A DNA stretch of 64,000 nt from Nonomuraea spiralis (GTDB lineage: Bacteria; Actinomycetota; Actinomycetes; Streptosporangiales; Streptosporangiaceae). The DNA lies in contig NZ_BMRC01000008.1 of NCBI RefSeq assembly GCF_014648435.1, positions 372,001 to 436,000 of the forward strand, in the 5' to 3' direction. The position numbers and the translations under genes are program-made. The number at the start of each line of letters is the position of its first letter. Position 1 is the first letter of the stretch. Shown here one piece after another: positions 1 through 8,645 of the stretch. Under the pieces are notes generated by a model. The model had not been told where the DNA came from. It searched no databases and saw only the letters and a list, made by a program, of their open reading frames with translations.

Positions 1-1
1 G

Positions 2-265
2 GGTAGTTACCTGGTCATGTCCCACGGCACCAGCGACGCCCGTCCCGACGCGGTCAGCACGGGCACCGAGGTCTACCGCAACGCCACCGCGCGCCTCGCG
101 CTGCGCAGCCGGGCCAGGATCAGGGAGCTGTTCGAGGGGTTCGAGCTGGTGGAGCCCGGTCTGGTGTGGCTGCCCGAGTGGCATCCCGACCAGGCGGACA
201 CGATCGACTTCATGGACCGCCCCGAGTCGTCGCTCATCGTGTGCGGCATGGGCAGGAAGATCTAG
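2..265 (+). CDS. SAM-dependent methyltransferase (DUF574 type), C-terminal fragment
   Basis: The reading frame is open to the left edge of the window, so the 5' part is missing and the ATG at 17 is internal. The visible C-terminus contains the YLVMSHGTSD-like strand and the LVEPGLVWLPEW segment that I associate with the DUF574 (S-adenosyl methyltransferase) family, which is greatly expanded in actinomycetes. The SAM-binding motif itself would lie upstream and cannot be seen. The final residues (CGMGRKI) fit the usual family end. It lies 9 bases before an F420-type oxidoreductase on the same strand, so the two may be co-transcribed. The substrate is unknown. Confidence 0.7.
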   Translation, partial: GSYLVMSHGTSDARPDAVSTGTEVYRNATARLALRSRARIRELFEGFELVEPGLVWLPEWHPDQADTIDFMDRPESSLIVCGMGRKI

Positions 266-274
266 GACGCGTTC

Positions 275-1174
275 ATGGACCTCGGCCTCGCCGTCCCGCA
301 GTACGGCAGGTTCGCCGCGCTGTCCAGCGTGACCCGGGTGGCCCGCGAGGCCGAGGCGACGGGGTTCGCGAGCCTGTGGGCGGGCGACCGGCTGCTGACG
401 CCGTTGCGGCCGAAGGACCGCTATCCCGGCGGCGACGGCAGCGTGCCCGAGGCGCACCGGGTGTTCCTCGACCCGTTCGCGGTGCTGACGGTGGCCGCGT
501 CCGTGACCTCGTCCGTACGGCTGGGCACCAGCGCGCTCAACGCCTGCTGGTACCCGCCGCCGGTGCTGGCCCGTTCGCTCACCACGCTCGACCATCTGAG
601 CGGCGGCCGGCTGGCCGCCGGACTCGGCCTCGGCTGGTCCTCCGACGAGTACGCCGCCGTCGGCGTGCCCTGGAAGGGCCGCGCCGAACGGTACGAGGCA
701 ACCCTCGACGCCCTGGAGGCCATCTGGGGCGGCGACCCGGTGACGTTCGAGCACGAGCTGTGGACGATCGCGCCCAGCCACATCGACCCCAAGCCCGTAC
801 GCCGCCCGCCGCTGCTGCTGGCCGGGTTCGCCCCGGAGGCGCTGGGCAGGATCGGCCGCAGGGGCGACGGCTGGCTGACGGCCGCCCTGCCGATCCCGGC
901 GCTCACGTCGATGTGGCAGACGATCAGGCAGAGCGCCGAGCAGGCCGGACGCGACCCGGACGCCCTGCGCATGATCCTGCGCTCCAACCCGGTCGTCACC
1001 GGGAACGGCACCCCGCCGCGCAGCGGCACGGTGGCCGAGATCGCGGAGTATCTGTCGCGGGCGGCGGAGGCCGGCGTCCACGAGATCATCCTGGACCTCC
1101 AGCACACCGCCGCCGACGACGACCACCTGCTGGAGCTGGCCGCCGAGTTCGCGGAACGCCTGGGCGCCGGTTGA
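275..1174 (+). CDS. LLM-class F420-dependent oxidoreductase (luciferase-like)
   Basis: A 299-residue luciferase-like monooxygenase fold protein, probably a cytoplasmic F420-dependent oxidoreductase; the substrate cannot be told. Visible family signs are the N-terminal MDLGLAVPQYG strand, AREAEATGFASLWAGDR, RLGTSALNA, the TLDHLSGGRLAAGLGLGW block that contributes to the cofactor pocket, and the RRPPLLLAGF and GDGWL segments. Length is normal for the family. The ATG at 275 overlaps no other gene and has a weak AGGA just upstream inside the preceding stop region, consistent with coupling to the DUF574 gene. Confidence 0.85.
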   Translation: MDLGLAVPQYGRFAALSSVTRVAREAEATGFASLWAGDRLLTPLRPKDRYPGGDGSVPEAHRVFLDPFAVLTVAASVTSSVRLGTSALNACWYPPPVLARSLTTLDHLSGGRLAAGLGLGWSSDEYAAVGVPWKGRAERYEATLDALEAIWGGDPVTFEHELWTIAPSHIDPKPVRRPPLLLAGFAPEALGRIGRRGDGWLTAALPIPALTSMWQTIRQSAEQAGRDPDALRMILRSNPVVTGNGTPPRSGTVAEIAEYLSRAAEAGVHEIILDLQHTAADDDHLLELAAEFAERLGAG

Positions 1175-1204
1175 GCCCCGGCGCCCCGGTCGCTTGGGCG
1201 CCGG

Positions 1205-1705
1205 TTACTTGAGCGCGGAGAGCGCGCCCTCGTAGTCGGGCTCCTGGGTGATCTCGGGCACCAGCTCGGAGTAGACCACGTTGTCGTCGCCGTCGAGCAC
1301 CACGACCGCGCGGGCGGCCAGGCCGGCCAGCGGGCCGGACTCCTGGGCCACGCCGTAGTCGGCGAGGAACTCACGGCCGCGCATGAGCGACAACATGGTC
1401 ACCTTGTCGAGGCCCTCGGCGCCGCAGAACCGGTTCTGGGCGAAGGGCAGGTCGGCCGAGACGCAGAGCACGACCACGTCGGGGTGCTCGGCGGCCACCT
1501 CGTTGAAGCGGCGCACGGAGGCCGCGCAGACGCCGGTGTCGACGCTCGGGAAGATGTTGAGCACCTTGGTCTTGCCGGCGAAGTCGGCCAGCGTGCGGTC
1601 GGCCAGGTCGGTGCCGACCAGCTTGAAGGCGGGCGCGGCGTCGCCGGGCTTCGGGAAGGCGCCGCCCACGGTGATCGGGTTGCCCTTGAAACTGACGTCG
1701 GACAT
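1205..1705 (-). CDS. tpx: Thiol peroxidase Tpx (atypical 2-Cys peroxiredoxin)
   Basis: A 166-residue peroxiredoxin that reduces hydroperoxides using thioredoxin-type reductants in the cytoplasm. Peroxidatic Cys60 sits in the SVDTGVCAASVR motif, and resolving Cys94 in NRFCGAEG, the spacing expected of Tpx. The N-terminal MSDVSFKGNPITV and the central VLNIFPSVDTGVC are diagnostic. The ATG at 1705 is chosen because a strong AGGAGGC lies a few bases upstream and homologues start here, although the frame stays open to 1828. The gene is convergent with the F420 oxidoreductase and looks monocistronic. Confidence 0.95.
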   Translation of the reverse strand: MSDVSFKGNPITVGGAFPKPGDAAPAFKLVGTDLADRTLADFAGKTKVLNIFPSVDTGVCAASVRRFNEVAAEHPDVVVLCVSADLPFAQNRFCGAEGLDKVTMLSLMRGREFLADYGVAQESGPLAGLAARAVVVLDGDDNVVYSELVPEITQEPDYEGALSALK

Positions 1706-1891
1706 GAATGCCTCCTGATAGCGATGTTCCCCGACCAGCGATCCTAGCGGCGTGATCTCCCCCGGCAGTTGGCGGCTCGGGACGGGCCACGCCGGGCCGG
1801 CCCGTCCCGCCCAACGGATCCTCAACAAGGGCTCAACCCGCGCCGCCCTACGGTCTGGTCAACAGCTCCGCACGAAGAGAGGAACGGGAAC

Positions 1892-2218
1892 ATGACCAGC
1901 ATCATCCGTACGTCGCTCGCCGGCATCACGCTGGCCGGCATCACCTCGCTCGGGCTGATCGCGGCCGGTCCGGCCCCGGCCGGCGCCTCGACCTCCACCA
2001 CGCTCGGGAACGTCCCCGGCTGCGTCGCCGTGTGGCGGACCACCGGCTGGGTCCGCCAGACGGGACACGCCCGCAACGACTGCGGCTCCCGCATCCGCAT
2101 GCGCATCGACTGGGCCTTCGGCCCCGACGGCTCGTGCCGCACGGTGGACCCCGGCCGGACGCTGACCAGCCGGGTGCCCAAGGCGCCGCGCCGCTTCAAC
2201 GGCGCCGTGTACTGCTAG
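1892..2218 (+). CDS. Small secreted protein resembling tendamistat-type alpha-amylase inhibitors
   Basis: A 108-residue precursor with a clear signal peptide (hydrophobic residues 8-27, probable cleavage after APAGA). The mature part of roughly 75 residues holds four cysteines in the order C-x20-C-x17-C followed by a C-terminal Cys. It has the pattern of the Streptomyces alpha-amylase inhibitor family: CVxxWR near the N-terminus, an NDC turn, a W-x-F-G-x-DGSC hairpin, then VDPGRTLTS and a RFxGxVYC end. The loop that carries the inhibitory Trp-Arg-Tyr in tendamistat is four residues longer here and reads GWVRQ, so inhibition of amylase is unproven. The start is supported by AGAGAGG upstream. 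It stands alone between divergent and convergent neighbours. Confidence 0.6.
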   Translation: MTSIIRTSLAGITLAGITSLGLIAAGPAPAGASTSTTLGNVPGCVAVWRTTGWVRQTGHARNDCGSRIRMRIDWAFGPDGSCRTVDPGRTLTSRVPKAPRRFNGAVYC

Positions 2219-2305
2219 CGCCGGGAGAAGCTCGGATCGGCCGGAGACGGCCGGCCGCTCCGGAGCGGTCGGCGCCGCGTACGGCGGTGTCGCGGCGGGT
2301 ATCGG

Positions 2306-3145
2306 CTACAGGCGTGTCGCGGTGCGGACGAGGTCGGCGACGGCTTTGGATCTGCTGTGTGGCGGCCAGGCGATGACGGTCGTGACGGCCGGCGCGTCCG
2401 GCACCGGCACGATGTCGTGGTCGTCGCGTAGCTGGTCCCGGAGCGACTCGGGTACGACGGCGCAGGCCAGTCCGAGCGCGATCAGTTGGAACAGTTGGGT
2501 ATGGTCGCGCACCTGCGGGCCGGGGCCGTCCGGATGGCCGCCGTCCCGTCCGGGCCAGCGCGGCAGGGGCAGGTCCGTCTGGGCGTTGACCTCGTCCAAC
2601 GACAGATGCGCCCGGTCGGCGAGGGGATGCCCTTTGGGCAGGACCACGACCTGCTGTTCGGTGTGCAGATCCTCGGTGTCGAATCCGGCTGTCGTGTCGT
2701 AGGGCCGGTGGAGCAGAGCGACGTCGGCACGCCCGGTGCGCAGCAGACTTTCCGGCTCGCCCGGCCCGCACAACATCACCTCGACCACCACCGAGCCCGG
2801 TTCGGCGGCGTAGGCATGCAGAAGCTTCGACAAGAGTTCCCTGGACGCTCCGGCCTTGGTGGCCAGGACCACACCGGGCTGGTCGGCCGCGGCACGGCGG
2901 GTGCGGCGCTCGGCGGCTTCGACCGCGTCGAGCACGAGCCGGGCCTCCCGTAGCAGCACCGACCCGGCCTCGGTCAAGGTGATGGCGCGAGCGGTGCGGT
3001 GCAGCAGAACGACTCCGAGCCGCCGTTCCAGCTGCTGGATCGCCCGCGACAGTGGTGGTTGCGCCATCGTGAGCCGTTGTGCCGCCCGCCCGAAGTGCAA
3101 CTCCTCGGCGACGGCGACGAAGTATCGCAACTCCCGCGTCTCCAC
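2306..3145 (-). CDS. LysR-family transcriptional regulator
   Basis: A 279-residue regulator beginning at a GTG (VETRELRYFVAVAEELHFG), the standard LysR start. The N-terminal winged helix spans about residues 1-60 (AAQRLTMAQPPLSRAIQQLERRLGVVLLHRTAR), followed by a two-lobed effector domain (ALLHRPYDTTAGF, LGLACAVVPESL). An ATG further upstream in frame would overlap the divergent SDR gene and is rejected. It is divergently arranged with the SDR at 3251, and a LysR-type box lies in the 105-base gap, so it probably controls that gene and itself. Effector unknown. Confidence 0.9.
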   Translation of the reverse strand: METRELRYFVAVAEELHFGRAAQRLTMAQPPLSRAIQQLERRLGVVLLHRTARAITLTEAGSVLLREARLVLDAVEAAERRTRRAAADQPGVVLATKAGASRELLSKLLHAYAAEPGSVVVEVMLCGPGEPESLLRTGRADVALLHRPYDTTAGFDTEDLHTEQQVVVLPKGHPLADRAHLSLDEVNAQTDLPLPRWPGRDGGHPDGPGPQVRDHTQLFQLIALGLACAVVPESLRDQLRDDHDIVPVPDAPAVTTVIAWPPHSRSKAVADLVRTATRL

Positions 3146-3175
3146 CGGCTCATCGTATTCAGCGCTGACCACGAC

Positions 3176-3194
3176 CGATACCCGTGCGGTATCG
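3176..3194. promoter_or_regulatory. LysR box between divergent LysR and SDR genes
   Basis: A perfect inverted repeat CGATACC-N5-GGTATCG. It contains the ATAC-N7-GTAT form of the T-N11-A motif bound by LysR-type regulators. It lies 31 bases upstream of the LysR start and 57 upstream of the SDR start, well placed to control both. Confidence 0.7.
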
Positions 3195-3250
3195 CCACCC
3201 ACCTGACCGGTCTTGGACGCCCCACCCGGCCCCGCAACATGATCGACCGC

Positions 3251-3976
3251 ATGAGTGAACGGACGATCGCGCTGGTGACCGGCGCGAACAAGGGAATCGG
3301 ATACGAGATCGCCGCAGGCCTGGGCGCCCTCGGCTGGCGAATCGGTGTGGGCGCGAGGGATCGGCAACGCCGCGACACCGCGGTCGGGAAGCTGCGCGCG
3401 GCCGGGACCGACGCGTTCGGCGTGCCGCTCGACGTCACCGACGACGCAAGTGTCGCCGCCGCGGCCGAGCTGATCGCCGGCCATGCCGGAGGGCTCGACG
3501 TCCTGGTCAACAATGCCGCGATCACCGGCGGTATGCCACAGACACCGACCACGGTCGAGCCCGCGACCGTGCGAGCTGTCGTGGAGACCAACGTGATCGG
3601 CGTCATCCGGGTCACCAACGCGATGTTGCCGATGTTGCGCGACTCGGCATCACCGCGGATCGTCAACATGTCCAGCAGCGTCGGCTCGCTCGCCCGGCAA
3701 ACCACACCGGGCATCGACATGGGCCCGGTTCCCGCCGCCTACTTGGCCTCGAAGACCTTCCTCAACGCCCTCACCATCCAATACGTCAAGGAACTGAGCG
3801 ACACCAACATCCTGGTCAACTCCGGCTGCCCCGGCTTCACCGCCACCGACCTCAACGGCTTCCAGGGCGTCCGCACACCGCAGCAGGGCGCGGCCATCGC
3901 GATTCGCCTCGCGACCCTGCCCGACGACGGACCGACCGGCGGCTTCTTCGACGACGCCGGACCGGTGCCCTGGTAG
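3251..3976 (+). CDS. Short-chain dehydrogenase/reductase, classical SDR
   Basis: A 241-residue NAD(P)H oxidoreductase. It has the TGANKGIGYEIA cofactor motif, VNNAAI, the Ser of MSSSVGS, and a Tyr-x3-Lys pair in AAYLASKTFLNAL (Y and K separated by LAS). The C-terminal NSGCPGFTATDLNG is typical of the carbonyl-reductase-like SDRs with a modified PG motif. An in-frame ATG four codons earlier (3239) is possible. Divergent from a LysR regulator with a shared operator, suggesting inducible detoxification of a carbonyl or quinone; the substrate is inferred only. The next 215 bases contain no convincing gene. Confidence 0.9.
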   Translation: MSERTIALVTGANKGIGYEIAAGLGALGWRIGVGARDRQRRDTAVGKLRAAGTDAFGVPLDVTDDASVAAAAELIAGHAGGLDVLVNNAAITGGMPQTPTTVEPATVRAVVETNVIGVIRVTNAMLPMLRDSASPRIVNMSSSVGSLARQTTPGIDMGPVPAAYLASKTFLNALTIQYVKELSDTNILVNSGCPGFTATDLNGFQGVRTPQQGAAIAIRLATLPDDGPTGGFFDDAGPVPW

Positions 3977-4191
3977 CAGCCACACCGGCACGAACCACCC
4001 CCGTTCCCGACGTCAGCCGCGCATCGCGCCGCCCGAGTACGGGCAGGTCCTCGTGCGGGTCCGGGCAGGGCAGCGACCTCGCCGAAGTCGTCGCCGAGGT
4101 CGGCGCCGGAGTCGAGCGACGCGCGGCGATCGAAGTGTGGAACCTGCACCACGACCATCACCGGCGTCGCTGACGTACTGGCCTCACACAG

Positions 4192-7100
4192 CTAGACGTT
4201 GCGCCGGTACTGGCCGCCCGCCTCGAACAGCGCGTCGGTGATCTGACCGAGCGAGCAGACGCGGGCCGCCTCCATCAGCACCGCGAACGCGTTGCCGTCG
4301 GACATGGCGACCTCGCGCAACCGGGACAGCTCCACGGGGGCCTGCGCCCGGTTGCGCTCGTGGAAGGCGCGCAGGCGGTCGAGCTGCGAGCGCTTCTCCT
4401 CCTCGGTGCCCCTGGCCAGCTCCAGCTTGTGCGGGTCGGACTGCTCGGCGCCGGGGTTGCGGAAGGTGTTGACGCCGATGATCGGCAGGGATCCGTCGTG
4501 CTTGCGCATCTCGTACAACATCGACTCGTCCTGGATCTTGCCGCGCTGGTAGCCGGTCTCCATGGCGCCCAGCACGCCGCCGCGGTCCGACAGCCGTTCG
4601 AACTCGGCCAGCACCGCCTCCTCGACCAGGTCGGTCAGCTCGTCGATGATGAACGAGCCCTGCAACGGGTTCTCGTTCCTGGCCAGGCCCCACTCGCGGT
4701 TGATGATGAGCTGGATCGCCATCGCGCGGCGCACCGAGTCGGCCGACGGGGTCGTGACGGCCTCGTCGAAGGCGTTGGTGTGCAGGCTGTTGCAGTTGTC
4801 GTAGATGGCGATCAGGGCCTGGAGAGTGGTGCGGATGTCGTTGAAGGACATCTCCTGGGCGTGCAGGGACCGGCCCGAGGTCTGGATGTGGTACTTGAGC
4901 TTCTGCGCGCGCTCGGCCGCGCCGTAGCGCTCGCGCATGGCGACCGCCCAGATCCGGCGCGCCACCCGGCCGAGCACGTTGTACTCGGGGTCCATGCCGT
5001 TGGAGAAGAAGAACGACAGGTTCGGCGCGAAGTCGTCGATCTTCATCCCCCTGGCCAGGTACGCCTCCACGTACGTGAACCCGTTGGCCAGCGTGAACGC
5101 GAGCTGACTGATCGGGTTGGCCCCCGCCTCGGCGATGTGGTAGCCGGAGATCGAGACCGAGTAGAAGTTCCTGACCGCGTTCTGGATGAACCATTCCTGG
5201 ATGTCGGCCATCATCCGCAACGAGAACTCTGTGGAGAAGATGCAGGTGTTCTGCCCCTGGTCCTCCTTCAGGATGTCGGCCTGGACCGTGCCCCTGACCG
5301 TGGCCAGCGTACGGGCGCGCAGCTCGGCGGACTCCCGCTCGTCGGGCTCGCGGCCCTGCTCGGCGCGGAACCGGTCGTGGGCCTGGTCGATCGCGGCGTT
5401 GAGGAAGAAGGCCAGGATCGTGGGCGCCGGGCCGTTGATCGTCATGGACACCGACGTGTTGGGCGCGGCCAGGTCGAACCCGTCGTAGAGCACCTTCATG
5501 TCGTCGAGCGTGGCGATGGAGACGCCGGAGGTGCCGACCTTGCCGTAGATGTCGGGGCGCAGGTCGGGGTCGTGGCCGTACAGGGTGACCGAGTCGAAGG
5601 CGGTGGACAGCCGGGTCGCGGGCTGGCCCTCCGACAGCAGCTTGAAGCGCCTGTTCGTACGGAACGGGTCGCCCTCCCCCGCGAACATCCTGGTCGGGTC
5701 CTCGTCGTCCCGCTTGAACGGGAACACCCCCGCGGTGAACGGGAACGACCCCGGCAGGTTCTCCGAGCGCAGGAACCTCAGCAGGTCGCCGTGGTCGCTG
5801 AAGCGCGGCAGGGCCACCCGCGGGATGCGGTTGCCCGACAGCGTCTCGCGCCAGAGCGGCGTGTGGATCTCCCGGTCACGGATCTTCACGACCAGCTCGT
5901 CGCTGCTGTACGCCTCCTTGACCGCGGGCCAGCCGTCGAGCAGCCGGCGGCTCTCCCCGCTCAGCTCCTCCTCGGCCTGCTCGGCGAGCCCGGCCAGCCG
6001 CGCGTCCTCGCCGCCCAGGAGCTCCTGTACGGCGGCGAGCTGCTGACGGCGGCGCGCGATCTCCGCCTGGGCCAGCGTCTCGGCGTGGTACGTCCGGACG
6101 GACTCGGCGATGTCGGCCAGGTAGCGGGCCCTGGCGGGCGGGACGATCGCCGCGGCCGCCTTGGAGGTGCGCTCTGTCACGGTGGGCAGCAGCCCCGGCC
6201 CGGCGTCCTCCAGCAGCAGGCCCTTGAGGTGCTGGTAGAGGGCGGTGACGCCGGCGTCGTTGTAGCGGGCGGCGATCGTGCCGAAGACCGGCATGTCCTC
6301 GGGCGACTGACCGAACGCCTCCCGGTTGCGCACGAGCTGGCGGCGTACGTCGCGCAGGGCGTCCTCGGCGCCGCGGCGCTCGTACTTGTTGATGACGACG
6401 GCCTCGGCGAAGTCGAGCATGTCGATCTTCTCAAGCTGGGAGGCGGCGCCGAACTCGGGGGTCATGACGTAGATGGGCACGTCCACGTGCGGGACGATCC
6501 CGGCGTCGCCCTGGCCGATGCCGGGCGTCTCCACGATCACCAGGTCGTAGCCGGCCGCGCGGCAGGCGGTGACCACGTCGTCGAGGCAGGCCGGGACCTC
6601 GCTGGCGGCCCCTCGGGTGGCCAGCGAGCGGAAGTAGGTCTGGGGGCCCAGGCTGTTCATCCTGATGCGGTCGCCGAGCAGCGCCCCGCCGCCGCGCCTG
6701 CGGGTGGGGTCGATGGCGAGGATGGCGATGCGCAGCTTGTCGTCGTTGTCCACCCGGAACCTGCGGACCAGCTCGTCGGTGAGCGAGGACTTGCCCGAAC
6801 CGCCCGTACCGGTGATGCCGAGCACGCGCGCCGGGCGCTCCTGGACGGCCACCGCGGCCTTCAGCCCCTCGACCAGCTCGGCCGAGGCGCGCCCGGACTC
6901 CATGAACGTGATCGCGCGGGCCAGCGCCGTCTGGTCGCCCGAGAGCACGGCCTCCAGCGGCGGCGGGTCGCCGAGCTCGTGGTCGCAGTCCTCGATCAGC
7001 TTGTTGATCATGCCGGGCAGGCCGTACTTCTGGCCGTCCTCCGGCGAGAAGATGCGCGTGACGCCGCGCTCGTGCAGCAGCTCGATCTCCTCGGGGACGA

Positions 7101-7398
7101 TCACGCCGCCACCGCCGCCGTACACCTTGACGTGGCCGGCGCCGCGCTCGCGCAGCAGCTCGACCAGGTACGTGAAGAACTCCACGTGGCCGCCCTGGTA
7201 GGAGCTGATGGCCACGCCCTGGACGTCCTCCTGGATGGCGGCCGTGACGACCTCGTCGACCGACCGGTTGTGGCCGAGATGGATCACCTCCGCCCCCTGC
7301 GTCTGGAGGATGCGCCGCATGATGTTGATCGCCGCGTCATGGCCGTCGAACAGGGCCGCGGCGGTCACGAAACGGACAGGGTACGCCGGGACGTGCAC
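4192..7398 (-). CDS. icmF: Fused isobutyryl-CoA mutase IcmF
   Basis: A 1068-residue B12-dependent fused mutase interconverting isobutyryl-CoA and n-butyryl-CoA. The order is cobalamin-binding domain (residues 10-140, DGHD with ligand His20), MeaB-like GTPase chaperone domain (P-loop GTGGSGKSS near 200, plus a DPTRRRGGGALLGDR region), linker, and large TIM-barrel mutase domain with the IxxEGANPISQLA-type active-site region and the HTNAFDEA segment. This architecture and length are those of IcmF rather than MutAB. It starts at GTG with AAGGAG upstream. Two palindromic operators lie 40-80 bases upstream. It links branched-chain amino acid or fatty-acid degradation to butyryl-CoA supply. Confidence 0.95.
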   Translation of the reverse strand: MHVPAYPVRFVTAAALFDGHDAAINIMRRILQTQGAEVIHLGHNRSVDEVVTAAIQEDVQGVAISSYQGGHVEFFTYLVELLRERGAGHVKVYGGGGGVIVPEEIELLHERGVTRIFSPEDGQKYGLPGMINKLIEDCDHELGDPPPLEAVLSGDQTALARAITFMESGRASAELVEGLKAAVAVQERPARVLGITGTGGSGKSSLTDELVRRFRVDNDDKLRIAILAIDPTRRRGGGALLGDRIRMNSLGPQTYFRSLATRGAASEVPACLDDVVTACRAAGYDLVIVETPGIGQGDAGIVPHVDVPIYVMTPEFGAASQLEKIDMLDFAEAVVINKYERRGAEDALRDVRRQLVRNREAFGQSPEDMPVFGTIAARYNDAGVTALYQHLKGLLLEDAGPGLLPTVTERTSKAAAAIVPPARARYLADIAESVRTYHAETLAQAEIARRRQQLAAVQELLGGEDARLAGLAEQAEEELSGESRRLLDGWPAVKEAYSSDELVVKIRDREIHTPLWRETLSGNRIPRVALPRFSDHGDLLRFLRSENLPGSFPFTAGVFPFKRDDEDPTRMFAGEGDPFRTNRRFKLLSEGQPATRLSTAFDSVTLYGHDPDLRPDIYGKVGTSGVSIATLDDMKVLYDGFDLAAPNTSVSMTINGPAPTILAFFLNAAIDQAHDRFRAEQGREPDERESAELRARTLATVRGTVQADILKEDQGQNTCIFSTEFSLRMMADIQEWFIQNAVRNFYSVSISGYHIAEAGANPISQLAFTLANGFTYVEAYLARGMKIDDFAPNLSFFFSNGMDPEYNVLGRVARRIWAVAMRERYGAAERAQKLKYHIQTSGRSLHAQEMSFNDIRTTLQALIAIYDNCNSLHTNAFDEAVTTPSADSVRRAMAIQLIINREWGLARNENPLQGSFIIDELTDLVEEAVLAEFERLSDRGGVLGAMETGYQRGKIQDESMLYEMRKHDGSLPIIGVNTFRNPGAEQSDPHKLELARGTEEEKRSQLDRLRAFHERNRAQAPVELSRLREVAMSDGNAFAVLMEAARVCSLGQITDALFEAGGQYRRNV

Positions 7399-7437
7399 GC
7401 CTGATCACTCCTTTGTGCAGGGACCTACTGCGAAGAT

Positions 7438-7477
7438 ACTAGGACGTCCAACTATTTCGATAGTAGGACGTCCTAGT
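7438..7477. promoter_or_regulatory. Tandem palindromic operators upstream of icmF
   Basis: Two copies of a 16-base palindrome, ACTAGGACGTCCAACT (7438-7453) and AGTAGGACGTCCTAGT (7462-7477), share the core TAGGACGTCC and are centred 24 bases apart. The region is conspicuously AT-rich for this genome. It sits 40 bases before the GTG of icmF and 46 bases before the glucose dehydrogenase start, so either or both divergent genes may be controlled. The shape fits a dimeric repressor such as a TetR or MerR family member; the protein is not identified here. Confidence 0.7.
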
Positions 7478-7522
7478 AGGGCCTTGCGGTCTGGGTAAGG
7501 ACTGCCCCAGGGGGTGACGCCG

Positions 7523-8575
7523 ATGCGCGCGTTGACGTTCGAGCCGGGTCGGCCGGGGACGCTTGAGGTGGAAGAGGTGCCCGAGCCGGAGCCGGGACCA
7601 GGGCAACTGCTCGTCCAGGGGCTGGCCCTGGGGGTCTGCGGGACCGACAGGGAACTGGCCGCGGCCGAGTACGGCTGGGCGCCGCCCGACAGGAGACGTA
7701 TGGTCATCGGCCATGAGTCGCTGGGCCGGGTGCTGGAGGTGCCCGACGGGTCCGCCTTCTCCCCCGGCGACCTGGTGGTGGGCGTCGTACGCCGGCCCGA
7801 TCCCGTACCGTGCGGCGCCTGCGCGCGGGGCGAGTTCGACATGTGCCGCAACGGCCTCTACACCGAGCGCGGCATCAAGGAGCTCGACGGCTACGCCAGC
7901 GAGCGGTGGGCGGTCGAGGCCGGGTACGCCGTACGCCTCGATCCCTCGCTGGAGAGCGTGGGGATGCTCGTCGAGCCGACGTCCGTGGTGGCCAAGGCGT
8001 GGGAGCACATCGAGCGGATCGGCGCGCGGGCCTGGTTCGAGCCGCGCACGCTGCTGGTGACCGGCGCGGGGCCGATCGGGCTGCTGGCGGCGCTGCTCGG
8101 ACGGCAGCGGGGGCTGGAGGTGCACGTACTGGACCGGGAGGCGGGCGGGGTCAAGCCCGCGCTGGTGGCCGATCTGGGGGCGACGTACCACGTGGGCAGC
8201 AGCCTGGAGGCGTTCACCAAGGACAAGCCGGACATCATCATCGAGGGCACCGGGGTGGGTCAGCTCGTCATGGAGGCCATGACCTGCACGGCCGCGGCCG
8301 GGGTGTTGTGCCTGGCGGGGCTGGCGGCGGGCGGGCGTACACACCGGCTGGACGTGGGCGAGGTCAACCGGGACATCGTCCTGGAGAACGACGCGATCTT
8401 CGGCACGGTCAACGCCAACCTCCGCCACTTCAGGGACGCCGCGACCGCCCTGGCCCAGGCGGACCGGAGCTGGCTCGAACGCCTCATCACCCGCCGCATC
8501 CCCCTGACCAAGGCAGAAGACGCCTTCACCCACGCCCCGGACGACGTAAAGGTAGTCCTGGACCTGACCTCCTGA
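7523..8575 (+). CDS. Zinc-dependent glucose 1-dehydrogenase-like MDR enzyme
   Basis: A 350-residue medium-chain dehydrogenase of the glucose dehydrogenase (Gdh_C) type. The catalytic zinc region includes CGTDREL and IGHESLG. The structural zinc lobe is CGACARGEFDMC. The Rossmann motif is TGAGPIGLLAALLG followed by VLDRE. The C-terminal LENDAIFGTVNANLRHF is characteristic of archaeal and actinobacterial glucose dehydrogenases. The ATG at 7523 has AGGGGG at 7509-7514; an in-frame GTG at 7514 overlaps that site and is less likely. It is divergent from icmF. Oxidation of glucose or a related aldose is likely but the sugar is not certain. Confidence 0.8.
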   Translation: MRALTFEPGRPGTLEVEEVPEPEPGPGQLLVQGLALGVCGTDRELAAAEYGWAPPDRRRMVIGHESLGRVLEVPDGSAFSPGDLVVGVVRRPDPVPCGACARGEFDMCRNGLYTERGIKELDGYASERWAVEAGYAVRLDPSLESVGMLVEPTSVVAKAWEHIERIGARAWFEPRTLLVTGAGPIGLLAALLGRQRGLEVHVLDREAGGVKPALVADLGATYHVGSSLEAFTKDKPDIIIEGTGVGQLVMEAMTCTAAAGVLCLAGLAAGGRTHRLDVGEVNRDIVLENDAIFGTVNANLRHFRDAATALAQADRSWLERLITRRIPLTKAEDAFTHAPDDVKVVLDLTS

Positions 8576-8588
8576 CCCGCAAGTCACA

Positions 8589-8640
8589 CCGCCCCCACAG
8601 GACGCCAGTCCCGAAGGGGCGCGGCCCTTGCAGGGGGCGG
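8589..8640. terminator. Possible bidirectional stem-loop terminator
   Basis: CCGCCCCC at 8589-8596 pairs exactly with GGGGGCGG at 8633-8640, enclosing a GC-rich internal region. It lies between the convergent glucose dehydrogenase and CHAP genes. There is no U-tract, as is common in such genomes, so this is a weak call. Confidence 0.35.
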
Positions 8641-8645
8641 GTGGG

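Noticed and set aside
4053..4241. Short plus-strand frame between the SDR and icmF
   Set aside because: Arg/Pro-rich translation without family, overlapping the icmF stop; no ribosome site. Possibly a remnant but not supportable.
4360..7404. Long open frame (about 1000 codons) antisense to icmF
   Set aside because: It is the shadow of a GC-rich gene on the other strand; the translation is low-complexity Arg/Gly/Val-rich and has no motif, while the icmF frame has complete domains.
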